From positions 361,504 through 425,503 of the forward strand of contig NRSV01000021.1 in the NCBI GenBank assembly GCA_002286855.1: a DNA stretch of 64,000 nucleotides, given 5' to 3'. This DNA is from Bipolaris cookei. Taxonomy: Eukaryota > Ascomycota > Dothideomycetes > Pleosporales > Pleosporaceae. Both the position numbers and the translations under genes were made by a program. This document shows, in pieces, positions 1-13,300 of the stretch (the stretch's first letter is position 1; every line of letters begins with the position of its first letter). The notes beneath the pieces were generated by a model that saw nothing but the letters and a program-made list of their open reading frames with translations, did no database searches and had not been told where the DNA came from.

Positions 1-3000
1 AGAGCATGCATTCCGGGTCATCATTTTTGCAAAAATGTATGTACTATCTATGTACAAAATAAGATTTCCGGACAACACGGGTGGCAGCGGAAGACGGACA
101 TTTGTTCCCTTCCGATCTTTGATCTGATAAACCTGGATTGTGGCACAGTAACGCGCCAACCGCAGCAGCCTAAAACAGAACGGCGAACGTTGGGCAGCGT
201 TCAAACGTGTCGTGGAAGGGGGAGGGGCTTTCACTCAGACGCTGCGGAGTATACTCCGCAAATACTCATGAGCTGGCTCCCTGTTGGGCACACGGAATGC
301 AGATCAATTCTGGGGCCTTTTCACGTTGGACGCCGACTTGAATGCGTCTTCTTGTGTGAACAATTGGTCATTGGTGCGGAAACACAACATTTGCGAAAAT
401 CATAAAGTTATCTTCATGTAAAATCGTTACTGCTAATGGCCCGCTAGGCTGAGAATGACGACTTGTACATCAAATCATGTTGTGCAAGTAAGATTATCGT
501 TCAGCCCACGCTATTCCTGGACATGCTTTCTTCTGCGACAAAAGTGGATACATATACTTTACTCACGAGGTTTTCGCTAATTCGCTTCGTGTTCGCGATG
601 GCCAATGAGTTTCACAGCCACTCTAGGCATGTCTGGCCTCACAGCCTCGGAATCATGCCTCCCGCCATCGCATCGATTCCCACAATTAAACGTGCGGCAA
701 CCCAAGAGAACCTGTGGTCACGATCTCCATCCCCATCTGGACAGTACTGGTAAGGAGCAAGCCGGGGCGCTCCCAAGACCGAAAGAGAAAGTTCAAACCA
801 TCGACATCGACGTTAGAGGCTTAGATTCGGGGAAAGTGAGGCGCGAAGCGCGTCGCCGTTGATGCGGGCCACCACCAATGTTGCATGGTTAGGGTAGATG
901 ACAGCCTCATACGCATGCGGCGGACTGAATGAACGTCTAGACCCCGCCATCAACACACACGCACACCTCAGCCTTTCCGGCATGGCACTAAGACCTGTTG
1001 TATGCAGTCACAATCACGTTGCCAGTCGTCGAATAGCATCTCGAAACAAGGCCCAGCGTTTGTCGGCCGAACAAGGCAAGCCACAAAACATGCCGCGGTC
1101 CTCTGCCGCGGCCTTCCGCGCGTTCCCCGTCTTCGCCAATCGAGCATTGTACTCCCTTCACCGATCAGGATGACCTTTGTAGCATCGGCTAGAGGCACCT
1201 CCCGCACGAGATAAATCTACAATGTAGCAGCTCCAGCCGAGATTACGACGACGACAGCATTGGTAAGATCAGCAACCCCAGCAACACCAGATGTCGGAGA
1301 AAGATGGATGCAAAGATGCGTACAATGTATCTAAGATTAAACGTTGTCTTAGATGGGATACTGCATGTACAGTCGGAGATGCTTCCAGGAAGGTCGGGCC
1401 TTTTTGTTAGTTCTCAATATGCTGCTATTGTGACCGCCTGTTGGTATGTAATCCGTGACATGTTCGTCCAATTCTACGTTCCGAGATGTACATATACACG
1501 TACATACGTTGAGCAGCTGGGGTATGGGGTGAATATACGCTTGGTTGGCTGTGTGGCCGGTGCCTCGTGTCGCGATAGGAGGAGACGGCGGTGACCTTGG
1601 TATTTCGGAGTTCGAAACTCTGATGGATTCAAGTGTCAGGGTTGGCACATGATTAGATTGGGGGAGAATGTTCTGAACGTGTTCTTTCAAGCATTTGGTC
1701 TTGTCTGTGCTTACCCCAATTTCGCGTCATGATCCCTTTTCCTCCCACGTCTCGGCACGGGGTATGACTCCAATCCAAGGGCTCCATGGGTTGCTTCTAT
1801 TTGCCTAATTTAACGGGCCGGTAACGACCATCGCAACGACCACTCCGAAAGGATCGATATTCCACAAGGATGATACATTCGGCCCTTTAAAGACTATCTT
1901 TCGGCACATGTCCAACAACCTCAAGCCGGAGTCAATCAATAGTGCAAGAGATGGAATTGAGTCCAAATAGTCACATCGTGTTCGTCAGCAACCTTGAAGG
2001 TTGTCCAATCATGACCTTATCTTCTTGTCAGCAGTTCAATTACAACGGCAGTTCTGGACGTGCACCCAGGACTATCCAATATATCTTGGTTTCGGATGCG
2101 CTGGTCTACCATTTCCCCTCCCATGGAGACCGTTCGCCAAACGCAAGTCAGATCTCCCCATCGGCCCTTTGTGTCGTAGACCGCATTTCCGGATGGCCGG
2201 AGCATCACCATGTCTGCCTGCGTATGTTGCGCCTGCCCCACAGAACGAGACGTTGGATGTCGTGGGGATCGCTGAAGCACTAGGTAAGCATGTTGGTGGG
2301 TCTTTGCGTTAACGACGACAGGCGTCAAAATGTCAGATCCACTTTAACGCACGACAAGTTAGTATACCCACTGTTTCGGGGTAACGCACTGGCTTATCAG
2401 ACGCTGGAAAGATGCTGAGCTCCAATCCTGCAAATCAATGCTTGATCCTCAAGCATGTTGCCAAGGTATCTGAGGGGATTTGCCTTGGAGCGGTCTGCGA
2501 GATTGTCTAGACAAGACGCCAGTACCTACACCACACAATATCGCCGCCCGACCCTGAACGGTTACAAGTATCCTAAAGCTCTGAAATTACATGTACGAAG
2601 TTACATACTATGTTCGGATTTCAACCAGGATTTTTCTTACTGCACCACCCTGGAAGAGTATGGACCATGTTGCCAACGGGATCAGCGACAACAGTGCCAG
2701 CATGGATCCGAATGATGCCCAACGCAAGCGATATAGACGCATATGGATAGTCCGCCGGGCATGCCTGAGAACGCGTCCAGGCCAGTCCTTGTTCTCGTGG
2801 ATGGGACAGATAGCTCGGTAGGTGTACTTTGAATAGAATGGCGCAACGAGTCAAATGTCGTGCAGCGGTGGTCTTGACAGGGCCCACTGTAATAACGCTC
2901 ATCATGAAAGCTTGATCAGCGTCTAAGCTGCCTGGTATTAGTGAGTAGTCCGTGTTAGTAGGGTGTAGAATATTTGTCAAAATCAAAAAACAGTGGCTTC

Positions 3001-3723
3001 TATCAACGCAGTCCATCGCTTTCCAAAGCTTGACACTGTTGTTGCTGGAATGCTTGTAACTTGAATATTGTATTTCATGAGTAGAAACTTGTAAGCTTTT
3101 ATGTATCGGGGAGTCCTGCGCAAAGTTGATAAAGGCAAGATGCAAGACTAGAGATTATGTATGATCTAAATGTCTGTTAAATTAGCATACGAATGGAAAA
3201 ATAATGTAAATAAGTAGAGCAACACGTATTGCTACTGTACTGCTCATGGCCGATTTCAAGTTTGCTTTGCTCTTACTTCGCTACTACCGCTCTTTCCTCA
3301 ATTCAAAATTCTTTCTGAATCCACTATCTGCCATTCTCATTTTCTTCTACACTCTATTTTGTCTTTCCTGTGTATCCTCTGCATCGTATTTCAACGTTCT
3401 TAAGCTCTCTAAAGCTGTATATATAACTTCAGTAACTCATGCTGGAATTCCAGCACCCATTTGTAACACTCGGCTACAACATGTCCAATCTGCCTCTTAG
3501 ACGCTCCATGGGGAATGAATGACAGTGCTGTGTCATTCGTACGACTGTGACTTCGCGAGCTACAAATGCCTATCATCTTGTCCAGGGGCACGATTGCACG
3601 ATATTTTGATCACAATGTGCTACCGTCGGCTTATCTCAGGAATTCATAATAATAAACAAACATATCTCGTCTATACCAAAGTACTGCCTCTTATTTGATG
3701 ATGGTTCTCACATTGTGCATGTC
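1..3723. other. Intergenic region, no supportable gene
   Basis: No open frame here shows a recognisable domain or convincing codon structure on either strand. The longest, on the minus strand at 2621-3145, has no family features. The part just before the next gene (about 3246-3600) is rich in T and C, as fungal 5' leaders often are, so it may be the promoter and leader of the RapZ-like gene that follows. No tRNA, terminal repeat or tandem array was noticed. Confidence 0.5.
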
Positions 3724-4830
3724 ATGATATCAAAAGGCGGTCTACCTTCACTTGGGAAAGCAGCGGAAAAGCGAGGCAGTAACGATAACCATCGATACAC
3801 TCCTGCCCTTCCACAAACTTCACATCCTTACTTTAACCCTCTATACTATCCTCACAGTATTACAGCTCAGCCCTACGGCAAAAATTACATGTCTAGGCCT
3901 CACTACGTAGAGTCCCGTCGCCACTACTCCTACTTCGAAGCATCATTTCCACTACCAAATACTTCCTTCCACTCCGTACAAACAGGCACTCGGACGCAAA
4001 CCAGCCTGGCGCGAATACCACAGTACAAGCACCCCTCACACAAGAACGGACCCAAGAAGGCGGCAATCAAACACGTGCATTTCGACCTGCCTGATTTGCG
4101 GCAAAGCACAGTCAAGATAGCCATCGAACAAAGAGAACAAGACATGCAACAGCAAGACCCAAAGCAGCAGGGGAGAAATGAACGACTAGCTCTATACAGA
4201 CAACCCAATCCTTTACCTCACAGATACGAACAGCACACATCAAGACCGCCCTACCCATTGCCCCCGTACAACCACAAGCACCACCACCACCAACAACAAC
4301 AACCACCCTACAAAGCCACACCTGCACTCCCCCTTCTTCCCCCAACCCACCTAACAATCTACATAATCTCCTACTCCACCGACATCATGCGCACCGAATC
4401 CGCCACCGCCACCCTCCTCGCATCCCAAGTCCCTCACCGCACCCCGCCAATCCGCCACCTCTACACCATCGACGCACGCAACATGCAGCTTTCCTGACCC
4501 TTCCTGTGCGCCCGCTACTCGGGCATCGCACCTTTAATCCAGGATATCGTGATGCAAGATGTAGGCGCACAGAAGGCAGTGAGGACGGCGGTTAGGGAGT
4601 TGTTGCGGTTTGGAAACGAGGAGGGTAGTAGGGAGAGGGGGAATGGGGGTGGGAATACGGAGGTTAGTATGAGTGTTTGTTGTCATGCGGGGACACATCG
4701 GAGTGTAGCGATCGCGGAGCGGATTGCGCAGTGTGTTAAATGGGAGGTGGGAAGGAAGGGATGTGAAGAGGGGGTTAGGATAGTGTGTAGGCATGTTCAT
4801 CGGGTTAAGGGGAGCGCGGATCCTTTTTGA
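3724..4830 (+). pseudogene. RapZ C-terminal-domain protein with in-frame stop
   Basis: One continuous frame from ATG 3724 (or ATG 3889) to TGA 4828, interrupted by a TGA at 4495-4497. The N-terminal two thirds is basic, Pro/Gln/His-rich and low in complexity. The domain begins around 4350 (IISYSTDIMRTES) and continues past the stop with ARYSGIAPLIQDIV, the hallmark CCHAGTHRSVAIAERIAQ and a VCRHVHRVKGSADP end. This matches the C-terminal domain of the RapZ family, which in bacteria binds small RNA; the fungal role is unknown. No canonical intron removes the stop: the only nearby upstream GT is GTCCCT at about 4429, a poor donor that would also delete conserved sequence. The motif after the stop is intact, so this is recent loss, an assembly error or readthrough. 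Confidence 0.65.
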
Positions 4831-5194
4831 GGGGTGGAGGGAGGTTTGTCTTGCTGTTTCTTATCTTCTTGTCCTTAGTGAATATGATTAGAATGGCTGG
4901 TGGCTAATGGTTGACGACAGTGGCTCGTGAGACTGCTTTGTTCATATGGTCAGTGTAGTCATGTATAAGAAATCAGCGTTTGATACTCCTTAATTGATGA
5001 CATTGAACTCCGGTATTGATTTCTGTTACATGATGGCAAAAACATTGCGACATACGCTCACTTTCTAACAGTACTGGACCACGCTCGAAGCTAACCTCCA
5101 GTGCTTCGATCCTACATCTTTTCTTTCCTCTTCATATCATGACATTGCACATGCTCGTACACACCTGTCTCTTCTTGTTCCATTCTAAACCCCT
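4831..5194. other. Convergent intergenic spacer
   Basis: Spacer between the 3' ends of the RapZ-like gene (+) and OST1 (-). It is expected to hold both 3' UTRs. No further coding signal seen. Confidence 0.6.
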
Positions 5195-6738
5195 TTATGC
5201 CGTCTTCTTCTTCTTGCCAATGCTGGTATCGATGCTGCCCAACACCCAAGTAATGGTAAATACGGCAAACGTGCCCAGAGTGATGACAATAGGCTTCCTG
5301 TATCCGGCAGTCCACGGATAATCATAAGTGATAATGACATCGCGGTCCCTGAACTCGTCCACCAAGTTGATAGATGTCAAAGTCAGTGCAGTACGGCCCA
5401 GAGTATCCATAAAGGTTTTGTGCAGCGTGACCTCGTCGGCTACAATAGGAACAGAAGTCGAAAACTTGACATTGGTAGCGCCCTCGGGAAGGATGATGCG
5501 GAGGTTGACGCGACCGTAGGAAATACCCTCGGCAGCGCGGGGGCCCTCGAGGAAAGGAACCTTGAGCACATACGTATTGCCAATCGAGAGCTTGCGCAGG
5601 TATGAGGACAGATCGGCGTTCCAACCAACACGGAAACTATACTTCCAGGTTCCGAAAATGGGGTACCTGGGCTTCAACTCCAACAAAGCCTCTTTGCTAC
5701 CAGGGCGAAACCTGGAGGTAGAGACGTTACCGATGTCGTCGGTGAAGTAAGGGTCGACAGATCCGGGGGCCAGAGGAAGGACAAGACCCTTGACAGCAAA
5801 AGTAGGTGGGTTCATATAAGATTGTCTCTGCCACTCGACGCGCGAAAAGTGGTTCTTGAGTTTGGCACCCTGGTTCTCGAGCCAGTACCTCTCCTCAAAG
5901 GCCAAGTTGCCGCCCCAATGCGAGACTTCGACATCGCGCTCCAGGCGCGTGGCGTGCGTCACGGGCTTTGTGAATTCGTAGCGCACGCTTACGGGCTGCT
6001 GAGCGCTAGCTGGCACGTTGTTGTAAATTCCATATGTGAAGGTGGAGCCCTGCTTCTGTGGGTCGACCTTGTTCTCGTCATTGAGCTCGGCGGGGAGAGT
6101 GGTGTAGTCTGGCACATCGTTGTTGGGGAACTTGACCTTGGTGCGCTGCTTCTCGGTCAGGTAGGCGGAGGGTGCGTATGCGCTAAAGTCGTATTGTAGG
6201 TACTGCTTCGCTGTCTGGGGGAGCTGGGCGGGGACCGGCTTGAGGGAGGAGAGAATTGAGTAAGAGATGCTGAGTGTCTGCTGGGCGTTGGGTGCAAGAG
6301 GTTCGGGGAGGTGGATCTTGTAGAACTCGACCGAGCTGTTCCCGTTAGTCGCGGTGCTATGCATACTCACTATGCAGTCTGTACACACCTTTCCAAATCA
6401 AAGCCAACAACGTCAACTTTAAAGGTGCCCTTCTCAGCCGCCTTCTTATCCCTCACCTCGAGCCCGCCGACCTTTGACAGCAGGGTCGAGTCGAAGGGGA
6501 GATAGTATTCTGACTGCGCCTTTTCATCAATGTTTTGGATAATGACATTGATCGTCTCCCTGGGGTAGGCCTTGTCGAGATTGGTAGTGCGGACCAGATT
6601 GGCATTCTTGAATACCTGGGGTGGTGCGAAGGTGCTGGGGAGCACTTGCTTGGACAGCAGTGGTTCGGAGAGGTTTAATTCGGCGGCGGCGAAGGTTGCT
6701 AGAGCTGCTATGCAGCCTGTGAGGGAGATGGACCTCAT
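5195..6738 (-). CDS. OST1: Oligosaccharyltransferase subunit OST1 (ribophorin I)
   Basis: Two exons, complement(join(5195..6335,6389..6738)), a 53-bp intron GTGTGT...CAG, 496 aa. Ribophorin I is an ER-membrane subunit of the oligosaccharyltransferase that moves the dolichol-linked glycan to Asn in nascent proteins. Seen: an N-terminal signal peptide (MRSISLTGCIAALATFAAAE), a large lumenal region with typical ribophorin I segments (YEFTKPVTHATRLERDVEVS; HWGGNLAFEERYWLENQGAK; near the end ITYDYPWTAGYRKPI), one C-terminal transmembrane helix at about residues 465-485 and a short lysine-rich tail (GKKKKTA). Length fits the family (about 480-600). It is divergent from the pseudouridine gene, with ATGs 189 bp apart. 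Confidence 0.95.
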
Positions 6739-6927
6739 TTCGAATAGCAGTCAAGCTATCCCGTCATGTGCGAGGTTGGTGTTTGTCGGCGGCTCACACG
6801 CGGCTATGCTATTGCGTCGTGTTCTCTTCGGAGTTGGCTGGTACCTCCGCGTCTGTGCGTGAACACCCATAGCTCCACCACCCCTCCATGCCTGGCTTCT
6901 CCACAAACGCCCCTCGACAACACCACA
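6739..6927. promoter_or_regulatory. Shared bidirectional promoter, OST1 / pseudouridine gene
   Basis: Only 189 bp separate the ATG of OST1 (6738, minus) from the ATG of the pseudouridine glycosidase/kinase (6928, plus). Both promoters and both leaders must lie here or inside the genes. No clear TATA box was seen. Confidence 0.6.
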
Positions 6928-9494
6928 ATGCGCGTGTTGGCAACCTCAATTAGGCGGCCCCGCATAGACGCTACGTCTGCTGCCATAGCCAGGGCTTCGG
7001 TGAGGCGTCACCTGACCAACAATGGCTTTTTTCGTGTCTCGGACGAGGTGCGAGAGGCGCTGAATTCAAATAAGCCCGTAGTCGCCCTGGAGACGACCAT
7101 CTACACGCACGGTGAGGGCGCATATCAATGGCACGTATGCACGTAACATCAACTAATTGCCCGTACAGGCTTCCCATACCCTGAAAATGTAGCCCTGGCC
7201 TCCCTCCTCGAAAGTGTAGTCCGGACCAACGGTGCCGTCCCGGCCACAATAGGCATTTTGGATGGTGTAGCGCGCGTCGGCTTGGATCCAGAGGAGCTCA
7301 TAAGACTGGCTTCTTCTGCTGGACAGGCAAATACACTGAAGCTCTCACGTCGCGACCTCGGCTATGTATGCGGCACGCGACTCACCAATAAGTCCTTTAA
7401 TGGAGGCACTACCATATCTGGCACCATGCTGCTAGCACACCTCGCTGGTATCAAGATATTTGGAACAGGCGGCCTTGGTGGTGTCCACCGCGGCGCCGAG
7501 TCGAGCATGGACATCTCCGCCGATTTGACAGAGCTTGGAAGAACACCAGTCACGGTCGTCTCCAGTGGCTGCAAGAGCTTCCTTGACATACCGCGAACAA
7601 TCGAATACCTTGAAACCGAGGGCGTGGGAGTGGGTACATTTGCCGACGGGCGCACAGGGAAGGTGGACTTTCCTGCCTTCTGGTCCAGAGACAGCGGAGT
7701 CAAGAGCCCGGTGACTATTGCGGATGAGATTGAAGCTGCTGCTGTCATACGTAAGTATCCATTATCTCCTGATGAGCTTTTTTAACGCCAATCAGATGCG
7801 CAACACACTCTCCAAATCTCATCTGGCCTCCTTTTTGCCAACCCTGTTCCTACAGAGTTCGCTATACCCAAGGAGGAAATGGATGTGGTTATCGAAGAGG
7901 CCTTGCGACAAGCCAACGCCGCAAGCATCTCAGGCAAAGACAACACGCCTTTTGTACTCGCCAAAATTAAGGAGCTTACCAAGGGCAAGAGCATTCCTGC
8001 AAACAGGGCACTCATTGAGTCCAACGTCAAGCGAGCAGCCATTGTAGCACGGGAACTCGCCATTCTAGAAGCAAAGCAACAAGAAGCCCAAGGGTGAGCC
8101 ACCACTCTGGTAGCTCAATAGTAAACTGGTGCTAATGTAAGTATCCTAGACGTACTTCTTCTTGCTTCACACCTGTTCAGTCCAGTTCGGGCTCTACCGC
8201 ACAAGAGCCGCTGCACAATGCATCTCTATCGCCTTCTGAACCTCCTTCTATACCTGCAACCAGTATCTTATCTCAGTCCGAACGACAGCAAGCTGCCGAT
8301 ATCGTTGTGGCGGGCGCTCTCGCAGTAGACTTTTCGTGTGATTTTACTCCTTTAACAACTTCAACCAGTCAGATAGATCCGTTGCCACACACGTCGAACC
8401 CTGCTATTATCACCCAAACACTTGGAGGCGTAGCTCACAATATTGCCAAAGCTTCTCATCTACTCGGTTCATCTGTTCGATTGCACAGCGCCGTGGGTGA
8501 CGACCTCAGTGGCCGCGCAGCCGTCAGTCAACTACAAGAAGAAGGCATGTCGATTTCTGGTATTGAGATACTGCCTGCACCTTCCAGGACGGCACAATAT
8601 GTTGCCATTAACAATACCAACAAGGATCTTTCCATGGCCATGGCAGACATGTCCATTCTAGAGACTATATCTAACGACACCATTCGCCAACTGGCCAACA
8701 TCGTATTCAACAGCTTCCCCAGCCCACCTAAGGCTTTTGTCACAGATGCAAACTGGTCTTCGACCGCCTTGCACACCTGGCTCCAAGCTGCCCGTCAAGC
8801 AAAGGCAGCCACTGTTTTCGAGCCAGTCTCTACCGCCAAATCTCTAAGAATCTTTCCGCAAAGAGCTGCCCCCACTGTTTTTCCCACCCCTCTCGTAGAC
8901 ATCACAACACCAAACACGTACGAACTCAGTGCTCTGCACGACCACGCACACCGGTCTGGCTACTTTGACAGCCCTGAGTGGTTCAGCATCATCGACGCAC
9001 TGGGTATTCCCAATGGCGGCCTCCGCGTACCCCTGGCAGTCACCGTAGGCAGTGACGTAGTTGACCAAGGCGTCCCCCAGCAAGCGATCAAACTGCTTCC
9101 TTTCTTCCCCACTATACTGACCAAACTCGGTCCTCAAGGCGTCCTCATGACCAAACTTCTTGCCGCTGATGCACCCGAACTACACTCCGAGGCTGAGCGC
9201 CAGTTTGTACTTGCACGCAACAGTGCGCCCAGCGTGACAAATGCGCAATCAAGTGTTGCAGGGCTGTATGTGAGACTGTTCCCTGTGGAAAAGGTACTCT
9301 TGCCCGAGGAAGTAATTAGTGTAAATGGCATTGGAGATACGTTTTGTGGGGCTCTAGCCCACGGTCTTAGCCAGGGCAGGCGGGTCCAAGATGTGGTAGG
9401 TTTTGCACAAAAGGCAGCAGCATTAAGTCTGAAGAGTCGCGAGGCGGTTAGCGGCGAGCTGAAAGGATTGAGAGGTTCATTAGCAAAACTCTGA
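6928..9494 (+). CDS. Bifunctional pseudouridine-5'-phosphate glycosidase / PfkB-family kinase
   Basis: Four exons, join(6928..7111,7169..7750,7796..8093,8150..9494), 802 aa; every junction keeps phase. The N-terminal half (about residues 45-360) is a PsuG/IndA glycosidase, which cleaves pseudouridine-5'-phosphate to ribose-5-phosphate and uracil: it has VVALETTIYTHG, GTRLTNKSFNGGTTISGTML and GTGGLGGVHRGAESSMDIS. The C-terminal half (about 445-795) is a ribokinase/PfkB domain with a GGVAHNIAKASHLLG substrate loop and the catalytic-base signature NGIGDTFCGAL (Asp about 751), expected to phosphorylate pseudouridine. A Ser/Pro-rich linker (about 355-405) joins them. The fusion puts both steps of pseudouridine salvage from RNA turnover on one chain and is known in fungi. 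An N-terminal mitochondrial presequence is possible (basic, Arg-rich first 35 residues) but unproven. Confidence 0.92.
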
Positions 9495-10322
9495 TCTCTC
9501 CACTTCCTCATCTTTTACTACTAAAAGGATGAAAGTGTAGCAGACCCTGTATTTATATGTATGCTTGTGAAAAACCATATAGTCCCGTTCGTACTCTAAG
9601 CCACCAAGAATAACATGTCATTTCGCCTAATACGTAATATTCATGACACGCACACACGTTCAAGGAATAAGAATGAGCGACATACTTCCCCTCTTTCTCT
9701 TACTCTCTCACACACATCATACACACAAAAGCCGCAGATGACAAAAGTTTAACAGAAAAAAAGAGGTGCACACAGACAGACAGGCATAGTGGAATAGAAG
9801 CCACCTTCCCATGACTCCGCCCCCATTCAAGCCACTACACACACAGGAAAGATGACAAAATAAGCCTCGAAGGCCAGCCAAAAAAAAACTCCAAAAAGAA
9901 CCCCATTCAAAAAACGCCATGAGCCTTGTTTATCCCTTCAGGTCCAGATTCACCATGCAGCGGTGATAGTAATGGGGGGTTAACAATGATGACGGTGATG
10001 GCATTGCTATGTAAGTTTAATTTTGGTAAACCGACAAGCCTCCAGGGCAGGATGTGTGTGTACATGTGTACGTGTGCGCGTGTGGTAAGGTATGATACAA
10101 AGCCCCGGCATCCGTCTCGTGACCGCCTAAGACGCCGATGTATGAATAGCAAGAAGGGGGCATGTGGCCGATCGATTAGGGTGCGATAATAGTATTTGGA
10201 GGAAAGATTATGACTGGTCATGGTCATGGCATGCCCGTGTCATTGACGTCGCGTTCTCTTTTGGTCCAGACCGCATGTGCTGGCGTAACAATGATATGTG
10301 TGAAGTGCTCGATGTTTGAAAC
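9495..10322. other. Convergent intergenic spacer
   Basis: Lies between the stop codons of the pseudouridine gene (+) and adenylate cyclase (-), presumably two 3' UTRs. It contains short CA/AC-rich tracts (about 9640-9740) and a TG-rich patch (10050-10085). No gene supported. Confidence 0.6.
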
Positions 10323-13300
10323 TCATGAGGGCGCCATTCCCTCGATAGCCCCTCGTTCAAACTCTTCTAGCCTCTGCAACTTGGCTTCTAGTTCAGCAAA
10401 GATGTCTCCCATATGGCAAGCCTGTTGGAGCAGGGGTGCACCGCCAAATGGCCTCATTCGATGACGCAGGAAAAGTGTATTTACACAAGACTATGAGTTC
10501 AGTTAGCATTTCAACATCCGGCCATGGGAACGCCTAGAAACTTACCTCGATTCTAGAAATTTGATGCTCCACGAAGTTTACCAAGAACCGATCTGTGATT
10601 TCTCCGCCTCGACTCTTCATCCTCTCCAATAGGGCAGTCTCCGGAGGCTTCAACTCAGAACATCCTGGACTCTCAAGAGAACTGCAGAGCATCTCGAGAC
10701 GAAGACTGATATTCCAAAGATCCCAGACATCTTCCGTATCAATGGTGAGCTGACTACCAGCCATCTTTTGCCCAACCGTAGCTTCGGCTTTGGGATCGCT
10801 GGGCTTTGCATCCGTCTGTCGTTGAACGGTGAGACGGCTGGCGAGTGAGTGTGGGTACATGAGGTAGATGTATTCCGGATTTTCGAGACCTTTGAGGCGA
10901 CGTTCGCCTAGGTCTTTGACCTCGAAACCTTGGCTACTAAGGGAGCGCAATTCGGAGCGAATCATCTGGCTGTTCAGATCGTCGCCATAGGCTTCTTCGG
11001 AACCTGCTGAATTGTTACGGTCTCCCTCGATGTGCGTCTCGAGCAGGCGTTGAATCTCGGCAATGAAATCAGATGAGACAGTGATCTGGCCTCCATCGGC
11101 GACGGACGAGATACGTGAGGCGCGATTAACCATGGGACCGAAGTAGTCCATGCGCTTGGTGACAGGATCGACTTCGCACACTGGTGTACCCCAATGGATA
11201 CCCATACGCACTGAGAGACCTCGGAAGATAACATTACCATCAGTGTCGACCACCTCTTGTCCGTTCACACTATTGAGTATTTCCTGAGGCCATTGGACCT
11301 CGAGTAACTGGCTTTGGATGGTAAAACACCAGAGCAATGCCGAGGTGACAGTGCGGAAAGCAACCATGAAGGCATCACCTTCCGTCTTGACTTCGTAGCC
11401 ACCAATGATACGTAACTGTCGGCGCATGAGCTCGTTGTGCATCTTGATAGCGGATCGCATAGCAATTGGGTATGTCTCCCACAGTATTGTCGAGTTCTTG
11501 ATGTCAGTGAAGACCAAGCTGACTTCTCCTGTTGGGGCATCCACTTCATTGTCGAGACGCGCCAGTTTGGAATCACCAACAAGATTACCCTTCTTTCCGC
11601 GTCTGCGGGATGCTCCCCAATCAGGATCAGCACCAGGAGCAGGAATCAAAGACATGCTTTGTGTGCGGTACCGGGCACGCTGTTTACTCTTAAGGTCGCT
11701 GACTCCGAGCAACATGACCATGATCTTGTTCGTAGCACCAAATGCAATTGCCAGATCACGGAGTTTCTGTGCAGCTACCATTAAATCATTGCGCTCGGAT
11801 CGTGCCACATCGACGGCGAAATCTGGCGTGAGATACTCCCAGAGCTCTCGAGAAGCAACCAAGACCATTTCGTCGGTATCTCCAAGAGTCATGTTGAGGA
11901 TGTGAGGTGACGCGATGACTGAAGGCGACATTTGCACATATCCAAAGGCTCTTGAAACCTCAAGGACGTCGTTGAGCTTGCCCTGTCGCGACACAAAACC
12001 TCCAGCCTCTCGTATTCTTGCCCTCTCTCCAGGCTCTGCGGGATCATGCTTGCGTGTGAGAATTTTATGTCCTCCTTCAGACCGGATCAAGAGTGCCTGC
12101 GCATCGCCAACATTGGATATGTAAAGCTCCATTTCTTTCAGAAAGAGCACAGTTGCCACACTTCCTGAAGTCAGATCATCGTCGCTGAGCTCAGGTACCG
12201 AACTGCGTTGTTGAGTTGGTGACGCGAAGGCGTTCTTATCGAGTGCTTGACTGGCAGCAGTAGCCAGTTCTTTGTTGAGCCCCAGGTAGGTCCGTCGCAA
12301 AGCATCCGAGGGAGTTTCTTGCGGCCGTAAACGCTCCAGCTCATCGGCGAACCGGTTCTTGAAGTTATCGTACAAGTATTTTGCGATTTTAGCACCGCCT
12401 CCAGCAAGCGGTTGTGCGTCAAACATTCCCAACAGTTGTTCATCGTCATGGCTGCGGAAGCGGGGCACGACCATGTCCATAGTCGAGATGTGCTCGTTGC
12501 GACCCAGGGAATCCGCCATACCATACGCCATTGTACCGACAGCCGAGCCTGCTGTACGGACTCTTCGGTCCTCTGATTGCTCTGGAACCGAAGGTACCAT
12601 CATCGTAACATCCATAAGACCAAGTACCCGTAGATTGATTAGAGAACTGAAATCGGTAAGATCACGCCCTTCGCGCATGCTTGAACCGCTGCCGCTGTAC
12701 GACCCGCTGGGCTTGATCTCCAAGCGTTTGTTGCCAGACAAATTCAGGTACCGAAGTTTGTGATTCCAGTTCCAATTCCAGTCATATGGCCAATTTGAGA
12801 CGTTGTACTTAAGCGAATTGCTCGCGACATCGAGAATAGCCAATTGCGCGACTTTGCCGAGTTCCGCAGGCAAAACCTGAAATTTGTTGTTGTTGATATG
12901 AAGCACCTTGAGTGAGCCGACTTCTTCAAGGTCCTCTGCTGGCAAGGACGTGAGATCATTGCCAGATAGATACAGTTCAGTGAGATGTTGCCATCTACGG
13001 ATAGTACGGGGCGGTATGTCGTAAATGAGGTTGTAGCCCAGATTTACAATCCGCAGTTCAGGCAGAAGGCACAGCTCGTCAAAGACATCATCATTGAGGC
13101 GATTATCGGCCAAAAATACGTGTCTAAGGGAGCCTGCGAAAGTGGTCACCATGCGACTGCTTAGGCTAGAATCTTTGCGGGACATGGGAGTTACAGTTCC
13201 CTCGGTTGGCGCACGAGAGGCTGTAGATGGCTTGCGTGTTGTACTCGATGAGTTGTAAGAAGTCATGGATCCTGTTCGATTTGAAGGGGCAGGTGAACTA

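Noticed and set aside
2193..2510. Possible two-exon mini-gene (ATG 2193, GTAAGC donor at 2284, acceptor ending 2400, stop near 2510)
   Set aside because: Splice signals and frame are compatible, but the product has no recognisable feature and neighbouring frames are equally open.
2621..3145. 174-codon minus-strand frame
   Set aside because: No family features; lies in a region without codon bias on either strand.
3246..3500. 84-codon hydrophobic frame
   Set aside because: T/C-rich leader-type sequence gives apparent hydrophobicity; no other support.
4428..4540. Intron that would remove the TGA in the RapZ-like gene
   Set aside because: The only available donor is GTCCCT, no good branch site is seen, and conserved residues would be deleted.
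8094..9494. Separate PfkB kinase gene
   Set aside because: Splicing at 8094-8149 keeps frame with the glycosidase, and the fused arrangement is known in fungi.
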